Positions 1 to 9,696 of a stretch of 64,000 nucleotides of DNA are shown piece by piece. Source of the DNA: Haematococcus lacustris (lineage: Eukaryota > Chlorophyta > Chlorophyceae > Chlamydomonadales > Haematococcaceae); the NCBI GenBank assembly GCA_030144725.1, contig JASKMD010000008.1:14794836-14858835 (forward strand), given 5' to 3'. Under the pieces are notes generated by a model. That model worked only from the letters and a program-made list of their open reading frames with translations. It was not told the DNA's origin and ran no database searches. The first letter of the stretch is position 1; every line of letters starts with the position of its first letter. The translations under genes and the position numbers were made by a program.

Positions 1-300
1 ATCTCGGTCAAAGCCTCGATTTCATTTAAGTCAACCCTGACCTTGTGCAAGGTTTCGCTAACCTAGTGCAGGGTTTCGCTGACCTTGTGCAGGGTCTCCA
101 TCAAAGCATTGATTTCACCTAAGTCAACTCAGACCTGGTGCAGGGTTTCGCTAACCTAGTGCACGGTTTCGCTGACCTTGTGCAGGGTCTCGATCAAAGC
201 ATTGATTTCGCCTAAGTGAACTCAGACCTGGTGCAAGGTTTCGCTAACCTAGTGCAAGGTTTCGCTGACCTTGTGCAGGGTTTCGTTCCTTGTGTTGATT
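1..300. repeat. Minisatellite built on a CCTTGTGCAGGGTTTCGCT unit
   Basis: Tandem imperfect copies of a roughly 20-bp unit (GTGCAGGGTTTCGCTRACC) alternate with a longer unit containing TTGATTTCRCCTAAGTSAAC. The array probably starts before the window. A related array on the opposite strand lies at 2625-3160. No coding potential is evident. Confidence 0.8.
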
Positions 301-1092
301 TCTCCTAAGTCATTCAAAGACGCTGTGCAGGGTTTCGCCAACCCCGCTTTGTGCATGTGACTTGCAGGGTGCATGTGACTTGCATGCAAGAGCGCGAATT
401 TGACGGGCTTGGTATTGGGATCTGCGCTAGCTGCCACCAAGCATGCCGTTAGTGTGCCATGAGGTCGCGAGGCGCCATGAGGGGAAACCATGTCGACCTC
501 GCAAAGCCCGCAGTAATGCAGCAACACGCAACACGCGACACGTCCATCCCAAACTCAGCAGCAGCGACATCGACAGCGCACAAATGCGCAGCCTCGCAGC
601 CGGCCATGAAATGCGGTCCAGCTAGCCTTCGCAGCCATCAGTCGTCAGCCAAGAGGCCAGAATGCAGCTCGGTTTCGCAGCCATAGCGATCAGCGAAAGG
701 AATAGGGTATTTGTGATCAAGCACAGAGTTGAGGGCGAACGGCACAAAGGTAGCTTGCAAAGGTGCGATGCATAGATGCGACTCTGAGGTGCGACCGCGA
801 GGTTGGAGCGTGGCATGTGTCATGTGCTTGAGCAGGTTCGGTGCCAAGGCGCAGTAACACCTTCCATCAGCCAGAAACAGCAACCACAACGGCAACAGGT
901 AGCGGCAGCCAGGGCGGCGGACAAGAGCAAAAGCGTACCCTCCTCCCTCCTCCCTCCTCCCTCCTCCCTCCTCCCTCTTCCCTCCTCCCTCCTCCCTCCT
1001 CCCTACCACACTGCCCACCACCACCTGCCAGACCCCCCACTCCCCCTCTCCCTCCCCCTAAGGAATGATCAAGGGACCGCATGGAGCAAGCA
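301..1092. other. Gene-free stretch with a CCTCCCT microsatellite
   Basis: No supported gene is seen. Positions 942-1003 are a (CTCCTCC)-type pyrimidine tract. The long open frames here are translations of that low-complexity sequence. Confidence 0.5.
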
Positions 1093-1169
1093 GTGAGTGG
1101 CTAGCCCCACGCACATAAGTGACCCCTTGTACCCAGCCTAACCGCTAGCACGCCCTTTGTTTGCTGCAG
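1093..1169 (+). other. Intron-like repeat unit 1 (77 bp, GTGAGT...GCAG)
   Basis: The unit begins GTGAGTGGCTAGCCCC and ends TTTGCTGCAG, followed by GTCTAATGGTCA. It is 77 bp long, the same length as the units at 1705 and 1866, and it shares an internal CCAGCCTAACCGCTAGCACGC-like segment with them. It looks like a spliceosomal intron copied within a dispersed repeat. No flanking exon encodes a recognisable protein. Confidence 0.5.
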
Positions 1170-1704
1170 GTCTAATGGTCAGCTCAGCAGCCAGAGCGGC
1201 AGCAAGGAGCAACAGGCCCCCTCCCCTCCCCCTCCACTCCACTCCACTCCACTCTCCTTTCCCATGCCTCTTCACCCACCTCCTCCCCCTCACCTCCTTC
1301 CCTCACACTCCCCTCCTCCTCCTCTCCCTCACCCTTACCCAGGCCAGGAGGAACATGGAGGTAAGGACTGTGTTACTGCCATGTTGAACCCCTTGGCTCC
1401 CCCTTGTGCGCTCATCGTGCGACCATCGCTCCACACCCTCCTCACCTCCTCCTCATCCTCACCCTCACCCTTGGTGGCTGTCATCCTCACCCTCACCCTC
1501 ACCCTTGGTGGCACCACCTGCCAGACCCACCACTCCCCAGGAGGCGCAACCAAGAGGAGCAGCCAAGAGGAGCAGCCAGGAGCGGCAGCCAGGAGCAGTA
1601 GCTCCCCACAGGACCATGCCCCCCACAGCCAGCAGGCACAGCCAGGAGGGAGGAGCAGCAGCCAACAGGCAGCAAGGAGTCGGCAATGGCACATGGAGAT
1701 AACA
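1170..1704. other. C/T-rich repeat body between intron-like units
   Basis: Pyrimidine-rich runs (CTCACCCT, CTCCACTC) are followed by a purine-rich stretch of AGCAGCCAAGAGG/AGCGGCAGCCAGG units at 1545-1690. The same order recurs near 2060-2150 and 7250-7345, so this is a dispersed low-complexity repeat and not a gene. Confidence 0.5.
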
Positions 1705-1781
1705 GTGAGTGGCCAGCCCCTTGCACATCAGTGGCCCCCATTGCCCAGCCTTACCGTGATCACGCCCCTTGTTGCTTGCAG
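1705..1781 (+). other. Intron-like repeat unit 2 (77 bp)
   Basis: Starts GTGAGTGGCCAGCCCC and ends GTTGCTTGCAG, followed by GTGTGACGGTCACAC. Exactly 77 bp. Its closest relative is the minus-strand unit at 12681-12754. Confidence 0.5.
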
Positions 1782-1865
1782 GTGTGACGGTCACACGCCC
1801 ACCCCTTGCCCACCCCACCCCTACCCTATCCCACCCCACCCCACCCCACCCCACCCCAGCAAACG

Positions 1866-1942
1866 GTGAGTGGCCAGCATGAAGCAGATTTGTGGCTCTT
1901 GGTACCAAGCCTGATGGCTAGCATGCCCCTTGTTTGCTGCAG
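1866..1942 (+). other. Intron-like repeat unit 3 (77 bp)
   Basis: Starts GTGAGTGGCCAGCATG and ends TTTGCTGCAG, followed by GTCTAATGGTCACACCC. Exactly 77 bp, like units 1 and 2. Confidence 0.5.
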
Positions 1943-2624
1943 GTCTAATGGTCACACCCTTCCCTTGTCCTTCCCCTTACCCACGAACTCACCCGTGTCG
2001 CTCCGCTTCCCCCCTCCTGCACTACACTGCAGCCCCTCCCCTACCTTACCCTCACCTTACCCCACTTCCACCACCACCTCCCAGGCCATCAATAGCAGCC
2101 CAGGGCAGCAGCCCGGAGCAGCAGCCTCAAGCGGCAGCTAGGAGTGGCAGCCATGAGGTGGTACATGACGTGGTAGCCATGAGCCAGCTGACATGTGGCA
2201 GGTGTGGCAAGGCATGTGTAGCCCTGAGTCAGCTGCCATGTGTCATGAGGTGCATGGCTTCGTTAGCCATGTGTTTGCTGCTGTTCGTCGTAAGTATATA
2301 GTTTGAGCAGCCATTAGTCAACTGGTATGAGATGAGCAATGCATGGCGTGTGTAGCAGTGTGTCAGCTGCTATGAGATGAGAGGTGCATGGCGTGTGCAG
2401 CCCTGAGTCTAGTGGCTTGTGTCATGTGGTGCATGCCTGGCAGCACCAGTTTCAGAGTGCAAACAGCAGTTGTTAGCCATGAGTCAGTTTGTGTGCTAGG
2501 CATGACTATAATGGTGATGCCGTGTGATGTTACATTGATGTAGGAGGCCACATGTGGCAGCAGATGTCAGCAGGCATGTAGGTTGTAAGCCAATGCTGAC
2601 TATACACTCATGCTTTGATACCCT
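1943..2624. other. Gene-free: pyrimidine tract and ATGAGTCAGCTG-type degenerate repeats
   Basis: C-rich sequence to about 2095 is followed by a purine-rich AGCAGC block. Then come degenerate repeats of CATGAGTCAGCTGCCATGTG (2155-2420). No gene could be supported. Confidence 0.4.
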
Positions 2625-3165
2625 GTGCACGGTCTATGAAACCCTGCACTAGGTCTTTGAAACCTTGTGCAAGGTCAGCGAAACCCTGCACACGGTCGGA
2701 AACGCCTAGGAACTGAGCCACACCAAACCCTGTGCACGGTCTTTGAAACCCTGCACTACGTCGACAAAACCCTGCACTAGGTCTTTGAAACGCTGCACAC
2801 GGTCAACGAAACCCTGCACACGGTCAGAAACGCCTAGGAACTGAGCCACACCAAACCCTGTGCACGGTCTATAGAACCCTGCACTAGGTCACCGAAACCC
2901 TGCACTAGGTCTTTGAAACCCTGCACACGGTCAGCGAAACCCTGCACACGGTCAGGAACGCCTAGGAACTGAGCCACACCAAACCTTGTGCACGGTCTAT
3001 GAAACCCTGTGCAAGGTCTTTGAAACCCTGTGCAAGGTCAGCGAAACCCTGCACACGGTCTATGAAACGCTGCACAAGGTCAGGAACTGGCTTGACGGCC
3101 ACCTAGGGGCTGAGCCAGTTGAAACCCTCTGCACGGTTTGGCGAAACCCTGCACAAGGGTGCGAC
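2625..3165. repeat. Minisatellite of GAAACCCTGCACACGGTC units
   Basis: Repeats of GAAACCCTGCAC(T/A)(A/C)GGTC are grouped in a higher-order unit ending CGCCTAGGAACTGAGCCACA (seen at about 2700, 2828 and 2960). It is related, on the opposite strand, to the array at 1-300. Confidence 0.8.
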
Positions 3166-3304
3166 GCTTCAGCTAAAGGCCGATTACAGCCCAACCACGT
3201 CGATTAAAATCATGAAACATAGGGCGATGGGACGGCCTTTGAAAGGGCTATCTGCAGTACCCCTTAACTAAAATCGCCGACTCGGCCTTATTCCCCACGA
3301 GTGC

Positions 3305-3600
3305 GACCTGACCTGACCTGACCTGACCTGACCTGACCTGTTCTGCCCTGCCCTGCCTGTAGGTGTGTGGCAGTGCAGGCTGGAGGTGTGCTGCAATGCA
3401 TGAGCAGCAGCAGGCAGCAGTGCATGTGCTGCAATGCATGAGCAGCAGCAGCAGGCTGCAGTGCATGTGCTGCAGTGCACGAGCAGCAGCAGCAGGTTGT
3501 AGGCGGGTTGCGGTGCATGAGCAGCAGCAAGAGCAGCAGGCTGTAGTGCATGAGCAGTGCATGGACAGCAGCAGCAGGCTGTAGGTGTGTGGCAGTCAGA
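3305..3600. repeat. (ACCTG)n run followed by a GCATGAGCAGCAGCAGG minisatellite
   Basis: A short (CCTGA)n run at 3307-3340 leads into units of TGCATGAGCAGCAGCAGGCTG. The reverse complement of the same combination occurs at 5290-5830, so both are copies of one dispersed repeat. Confidence 0.75.
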
Positions 3601-3823
3601 GCCCATCAGTGCCCAGTCAGTGCCCATCAGTCAGAGCCCATCAGTGCAGTCAGAGCCCATGTAAGAATAATGTTGCATGGTACAAAAGTTTTCAAAGGGC
3701 TGTCCTGAGCTTCCGTTCAGTTCCATGCCACACAACGTGATTTGTAAGCTGTGAATGGTCAAAGATGTAATGAAGAAAACGGTGGTGGTCATTAGCCGTG
3801 TATCCTCGTCATATATGATACCT

Positions 3824-4837
3824 GGTCACCCCCGCCATTGGCTGCACCCCTGATAACCTCCGACTGATCTTTAAGAGTTTTTCAGCGACTCTTGCGCAGG
3901 GCTGTGCAGCTCACGAGCGCGAGGCTAGCGGGCTGTTCAAGCTGATGTGTACCTTTGCCGGGGCGGGCGAGGGTGTTGTGAATTCTGGTCGCGTTGTGCC
4001 GGGACTGGCCTACTTAGTGGGGCTGTGATCAGCGAATAGCTATCGCGCTCAGCGGCCCAGGTTTTCAAAGTTTTGAATTTCTTGTCGGGCGCAGGACCCC
4101 CCTGCCAGTGCTAGTGCATGTGCTAGTGCCAGTGCTAGTGCTGATAATTTGCTTGATAGTGCTGGTATGGCTTGTGGGCTGTCCCTGCAACACAACAGCG
4201 TGCGACTCGTGTCACGTCAGACCATGTCAAATTTTCATGAAATGGGTACATTTTCCGGCCGGTTATCTGTCCAACCAGGACGGCAAGAGATGGACTGCCA
4301 GTTCTGCACGGCTCCTTGTGTGGGCTTCTAACGTGTAATCAGGACATACACGCGTTGCCTTCATGTGTGGGCCGTTTCATGTGTGGGCGGTAATCACAGT
4401 TTACGGCTCAATTTCTGCATCTTTCCGACTGATTCTAGCTGCATTTGGCTGTGAAGGAGCCACTGGCACCAATGATCAGAAGACCTTGAAGTTGCTGTCA
4501 CATGTGGACTGAACCCGTGTTGAAGAAGCAATGTAAACCTCTGTTGCATGCTGATTTGAAAAATAGTTTTGATGCGCCTTTCACGCCGCGCTGGGTCCCG
4601 GCTGCCTATAGCCGTCGTAAATAGTGTCCGCGACGCTCCAGAACACGTCGCGTGTTGGGGGCCAGCCACCCGGCAAACCGCTGGAGCTGTCTGCACTCTA
4701 GTCAGGCCATCGCCAGCTCATCGCACCAATCGGCGGCCTCATCCGTGCCAAGATGAGCAAGTTTTTATCTCCCTGCAGAAATGAGTAAGAAAGTTATCTC
4801 TTGAGCCATGGGGGTGCGGCCAATGGCGGGGGTGACC
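3824..4837 (+). mobile_element. Transposon copy A (GGTCACC family), non-autonomous, 1.0 kb
   Basis: The left terminus reads GGTCACCCCCGCCATTGGC and the right terminus GGCCAATGGCGGGGGTGACC, forming near-perfect inverted repeats. ACCT directly flanks both ends (3820-3823 and 4838-4841), which indicates a 4-bp target-site duplication. The left about 560 bp match the right end of element B in inverted orientation (to about 23700), and the right about 280 bp match the left end of B (19704-19970). Copy A is therefore an internal-deletion derivative without the B coding region. No intact ORF is present. Confidence 0.85.
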
Positions 4838-4841
4838 ACCT

Positions 4842-5289
4842 ACGCACCTTGTGATGCGCTAATGCTGCAAACGTGGTGATCCGCGGTGATGCGCTAATGT
4901 TGCAAACGTGGTAGCCACCTGCTACATACCCCCTTTGCATGTATGCATCACGGCCATGCTTAGCAAGTGCAGGCTTGGCAGAGATCCGCACAAAATTCAA
5001 CCATATGTCACCACCCGGTATTACATCGACGCTGCAACTGGCACGGTCAAGGACGCTAGGTCTATTGTATTGGGAAATTGTCTTACACAACCAATGTGGT
5101 GTCCATATGTGGCTACACAACCGGCACATGGCATGGTTAAACAACCGCAAATCGCATGCCTTCATTTGCATGGAGCTACCAAGACCACCGCAGACCATGC
5201 CAGATTTATGCCCTGAAATGAGCTTCCCTGTCGCAGCAGTGTTGGGTTGCCACTCCAGCTTTGTGCATGCAACCAGACACACACCGCAC
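4842..5289. other. Unassigned sequence between copy A and a minisatellite
   Basis: No gene, splice-consistent exon set or repeat family could be assigned here. Confidence 0.3.
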
Positions 5290-5725
5290 ATGTTGCTGTC
5301 CTTGCACTGCTGGTCATGCATTACAGCCTGTTGCTGCTGCCGCTGCTCATGCACTGCAGCACATGCACTTGAGCCTGGTGGTGCTGCTGCTGCTCATGCA
5401 CTGAAGCACACCTGCAGCCTGCTGCTACCTGCAGCCTGCACTGCCACATACCGACAGCCTGCTGCTGCTGCCCATACACTCCTGCTGCTGCCCATGCACG
5501 GCTGCTCATGCATTGCAGCCTGCTGCTGCAGCTGCTCATGCACTGCAACACACCTACAACCTGCACTGCCACACACCTACAGCCTTCTGCTGCTGCCCAT
5601 ACACTGTTGCTGCTGTCCTTGCACTGCTTCTCATGCAATACAGCCTGCTGCTGTTGCTCCTGCTCATGCACTCAAGCACATGCACTGCAGCACACCTGCA
5701 GCCTGCACTGCCACACACCTACAAG
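5290..5725. repeat. CTGCTGCTCATGCACTGCAGC minisatellite
   Basis: Degenerate units of TGCTGCTCATGCACTGCA are the reverse complement of the array at 3360-3600. Translated frames in this stretch reflect the repeat only. Confidence 0.75.
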
Positions 5726-6525
5726 CAGGGCAGGGCAGGGCAGGGCAGGGCAGGGCAGGGCAGGGCAGGGCAGGGCAGGGCAGGGCAGGGCAGGGCAGGG
5801 CAGGGCAGGGCAGGGCAGGGCAGGGCAGGGAGGGGCAACGCAAGGCTGGGAGGGGATGGGGCAGGGCTGGGAGGAGGTGGGGCAGGGCTGGGGGGGGGTG
5901 GGGCAGGGCTTGGGGGGGGTGGGGCAGGGCTGGGGGGGGGTGGGGCAGGGTTGGGATGGGGAGGGGCAGGGCTGGGAGGGGGTGGGGCAGGGCTGGGGGG
6001 GGTGGGGGCAGGGCTGGGGGGGTTGGGGCAGGGCTGGGGGGGGTGGGGCAGGGCTAGGCAGGGAGGGGAGGGGCAACGCAAGGTTGGGAGGGGGTGGGGC
6101 AGGGCTGGGAGGGGGTGGGGCAGGGCTGGGGGGGGGTGGGGCAGGGCTGGGCAGGGAGGGATGGGGCAACGCAAGGCTGGGAGGGGGTGGGGCAGGGCTG
6201 GGGTGGGGTGGGGCAGGGCTGGGAGGGGGTGGGGCAGGGCTGGGAGGGGGTGGGGCAGGGCTGGGAGGGGGTGGGGCAGGGCTGGGCAGGGAGGGGAGGG
6301 GCAACGCAAGGCTGGGATTGGGTGGGGCAGGGCTGGGAGGGGGTGGGGCAGGGCAGGGAGGGGGTGGGGCAGGGCTGGGAGGGGGTGGGGCAGGGCTGGG
6401 ATGGGGTGGGGTGGGGCAGGGCTGGGATGGGGTGGGGCAGGGCTAGGAGGGGGTGGGGCAGGGCTGGGCAGGGAGGGGAGGGGCAACGCAAGGCTGGGAG
6501 GGGGTGGGGCAGGGCTGGGATGTGG
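5726..6525. repeat. (GGCAG)n followed by a 21-bp GGGGTGGGGCAGGGCTGGGA minisatellite
   Basis: About 105 bp of pure GGCAG pentamer leads into about 700 bp of a G-rich unit with period near 21 bp. The unit is broken at intervals by GGAGGGGCAACGCAAGGCTG. Its G-runs could form G-quadruplexes. The frames of 300-370 codons here come from the repeat. Confidence 0.9.
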
Positions 6526-7467
6526 CCGTCCTAGAGCTCCGGCTGGTCGTGAGTTGCACGTTGAGACGCACGCTGGGGAGCAGGCTGAACAGGGCGAGTT
6601 CGCCTTCGCATAGGCTGGGCTAGGCTGGGCTGGCTGGGCCGTCAGCGGGGCAGCACCGCCCATGCTGAACTTTACGGTGTGGCCTGCGCCCCGCTCTCGG
6701 CGTGGGTAACCTGGCTGCAATGCGTTGTTGAGCAGCGTTCAGCGTTGGGGTGGGGGCGGGCGCAGGGGAGCCAGCTCTTTGGCTGCCCCGCAACGTGCTG
6801 GGCGAGTCTTGCTGCGGGTGGGTGCGGCTGCGGCCTGGCGGAGCTGGCGGTTGGGGCCCCCAAGTTTTCGGCCTTTTGCTGATGTACAAAATCCGAGTAT
6901 TGTGCGATTTCCAACCGTGTGAGTTATCTGACGCCTTACGCAGACTGTGTGCCTCATGGTGTAGTGACTTGCAAGTGAGGCGCCAGCCAGCAGCCACACA
7001 GCATTCGCGACCAGCCATAGCATACATGCGCCCCGGTCGAGCGAAAGGAGCAAGAGGAAAGGTGCGCTGTTGACGAGCTATCGAAACAGCGAACACTCGA
7101 TTGGTAAAGTCTGTGGCATGGGTTGCTTGCAGGTGGACTTCCAATGGCTAGGAGGCTACGCAGCTAAAAGGTGCAGCTAGTGAGCGCAGCCACAAACAGC
7201 AAGGAGCTTAGAGCGGCAGAGCAGAGGAGTATTGGAGGAGCCTGGAGCGCAGGAGCAGTTGTGAGCCAGGAGCCAAGAAGTGCAGCCAAGGAAAGCAGCT
7301 TGGCAGAGCAGCCAGGGACAGCCAGGAGCAGTCACGAGCAGCCATGAATAGTTCATTGCGGCAGCAATAAGCGGCACCCATGAGCAGCGCCCTCCCCTCC
7401 TTGCCATCCCCCCCTTCACCCCACACCCAACCCCATCCCCCCCCTCACACACTCCAATCAGCAAGTG
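6526..7467. other. Gene-free stretch, mostly unassigned
   Basis: Positions 6526-7140 look like ordinary complex sequence, but no splice-consistent protein was recognised on either strand. Positions 7190-7345 carry AGCAGCCAGGAGC-type repeats like those at 1545-1690. Confidence 0.3.
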
Positions 7468-7542
7468 GTGAGTGGCTATCCCTTGCAACCATGCAGCTCT
7501 ATGTACCTAGTCTGACCGCTGGCATGCCCTTGCTTGCTGCAG
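7468..7542 (+). other. Intron-like repeat unit 4 (75 bp)
   Basis: Starts GTGAGTGGCTATCCCTTG and ends CTTGCTGCAG, followed by GTTCAGATGGTCACACCC. Same organisation as the units near 1093-1942. Confidence 0.5.
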
Positions 7543-7689
7543 GTTCAGATGGTCACACCCATTCCCTTTTCCCACTACCACCACCAGCACCTCCCCTCCC
7601 CTTCCCTTTTCCGACACGCCCACCCCCTCCCAATCCGTCGACAACCCCCTCACGCCCAACCCAGCCCCAACTCAATGGTACCCTCCCTC

Positions 7690-8020
7690 CCCATCTCCCC
7701 TCCCCTCCCCTCCCCTGCAGTTGGGGAAGGGCGCCAACAGCCTAGAGTCAGCTGATCCCCTCCCAGCCCTGCCCCACCCCATCCCATCCGTGCCCAACCC
7801 CCTCCCGACCTTGCGTTGCCCCTCCCCTCCCTGCCCAGCCCTGCCCCACCCCCTCCCAGCCCTGCCCCACCCTATCCTCACCCCATCCCAGCCCTGCCTT
7901 ACCCCCTCCCAACCTTGCGTTGACCCTCCCTGCCCTGCCCTGCCCTGCCCTGCCCTGCCCTGCCCTGCCCTGCCCTGCCCTGCCCTGCCCTGCCCTGCCC
8001 TGCCCTGCCCTGCCTTGCCC
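7690..8020. repeat. C-rich minisatellite and (CCCTG)n array
   Basis: CCAGCCCTGCCCCACCCCCTC units (7755-7915) lead into a pure CCCTG array (about 7930-8012). This is the reverse complement of the pair at 5726-6525, so the two loci carry one repeat family in opposite orientations. Confidence 0.85.
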
Positions 8021-8049
8021 TAACCCGACTGTCTTCAAGTGAGCCCTGT

Positions 8050-8480
8050 GGGGCAGTAGGCTGGCCCGGCATCAACTCTGACGGGCCCTAGGCAGCCAAA
8101 GAATGTGCAAAGCTAGCGGACACAGTCCCAGGAGCCAGCCGCTGCACAGCCCCAGGACCTGGCACCCTGCCCTCACCCAGTGCTCGCAGGCCAGGGCGGT
8201 AGCAGCAGGGCAGTGAAGCAGTGAAGCGGCTTTCACCCGGACTAAGACCGCAGTGCAGCACTCGTCATGTAGCGCACGGGATGGGACAGTGGAGGAGCTG
8301 GTGGTGGTGCCAGTTGGAGCTGTCCTTGTCGCCTGAGAGGCCTGTACTGCCCACCACATGTGAGGATAGGTCATACCTGGGCTGCAAGCGGCTGCGGGGT
8401 AACGTATCTTATAGCCCAGGCTAATGAGCGTGTAGGCCCGCAGTGTGTGACACGAGCGGTGCCATAGTTGTGTGGGGGCC
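8050..8480 (+). pseudogene. Degenerate Fanzor/TnpB-like C-terminal remnant (second subfamily)
   Basis: One plus-strand frame reads WRSWWWCQLEL then SYLGCKRLRGN. This parallels the RWRPLELCWWPE ... YPGLGYKRVRD segment of the Fanzor-like fragments at 34.7, 42.6, 46.2 and 49.2 kb. Another frame carries TRTKTAVQHSS where those copies have DRDCNAALNM. Frames are shifted and the catalytic signature is lost. The resemblance is weak and could be fortuitous. Confidence 0.3.
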
Positions 8481-9519
8481 ATCACGAAATTATTACCATT
8501 GCAGTTGCCCACAGCATTGCAGCCAGCAACTGTGGTCGAAGGGAAAAGAGGTGCATGAACCCAGCGTCCAAACAGCAACCATAAGTCAGTGTTTTGAGGG
8601 CGTTGTGGGCACGCAGTAGTTTAAGTGTGAGTTTGCACACATGAAGGGATAGGTCGAACAGTCTAGCAACATGATGGGCGCAGTAGCCTTGCATGACCGC
8701 GGTCGCCGGCTGGCCTAGACTAGCCATTGGGACATTCCATGTTCAGTCCGTCGGCTGAGCTGCCGACTGTGACAGCAGTTACCTAGTAGCCAGAGCTGTT
8801 ATGAGAGGCTGCCTGAAGGAATGGAGGGATGGAGGGATTGGGGTGTCAGTGCCATACCCCAGTTCCTACTCCTACCCCACACCCAGCAATGCAGTCGAAT
8901 TCGAGTTGAATCACTGATACGTCACAGTGCCGCCCAGTTGACATGTGGCATTCATGGTCGACAGGTACAGCAAGGCCGGTGTCCAGGCCCTTCCAAGGGA
9001 CGGGCTGTGCGACAGCTGTTGGATGGCAGGCAGTTTGTGATGACCAGCAGCTTTTGTAGGCCCACTTAGCCACCAGCGCATGGCTTGAGGAGGGCCACGA
9101 TGACGGGGACCCTGCTGGAGCTGCTGGCGCCAGTGTGTCAGAGCTGTGACCATTGCTTTGATGTAGCCGTACAGCATAGCAATGGGGGTTGGTGCCCCAC
9201 AGCCACACCAGGGTAGAGGCTGTGCCGTGGCACACAAGCACCCGCAGTTGACAGGGGCCTGGTCCGAGCTCATCTACACAGGGTGCAAGCAGTGGCTTGG
9301 CTGACACTCTGCTGCCATGGCCCATGCGCCCCATGCCGGCAGCTGCCAAGCAGCATGGCCATGACCCGCCAGTGCAACGGGGAGCCTCGCGGTATGCAGG
9401 TGGCAGCTGGGTCGCTTACACAGCTCGCATAGCTCACATGGACGGCTCAACATGTACCCCACTCCTAGTCTACAGGCGACCACTGTGGCTAAGGCAGTCA
9501 CAGTGACAGCGCGGTACAC
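8481..9519. other. Unassigned complex sequence
   Basis: No repeat family and no exon chain with matching phases could be supported here. Confidence 0.3.
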
Positions 9520-9560
9520 CAGGGGTACATGAGTTAAACGATTAGTTTAGGCGTTAAACT
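9520..9560 (+). mobile_element. Solo terminus CAGGGGTACATGAGTTAAAC (hAT-like)
   Basis: CAGGGGTACATGAGTTAAAC starts here, and its reverse complement ends at about 24841. A CAGGGGT start is typical of hAT termini. The two ends are 15 kb apart and the flanking bases do not match, so they are treated as separate relics. Further GAGTTAAACT repeats follow to about 9660. Confidence 0.4.
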
Positions 9561-9696
9561 GCCTAAACTGCTCAGTGAACGACGACATATTTAAGCTAGT
9601 TCAATTCTGAGTTAACCTCCTAGTTTAGGAATTAGATCATGAGTTAAACTGAGTTAAACCATGGCATCCGGTTTTACTCGTAGTTGAACTCCTGCT

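Noticed and set aside
5508..6720. [16 protein letters not shown] proteins on the plus strand and [14 protein letters not shown] on the minus strand
   Set aside because: Translations of the GGCAG and 21-bp G-rich minisatellites.
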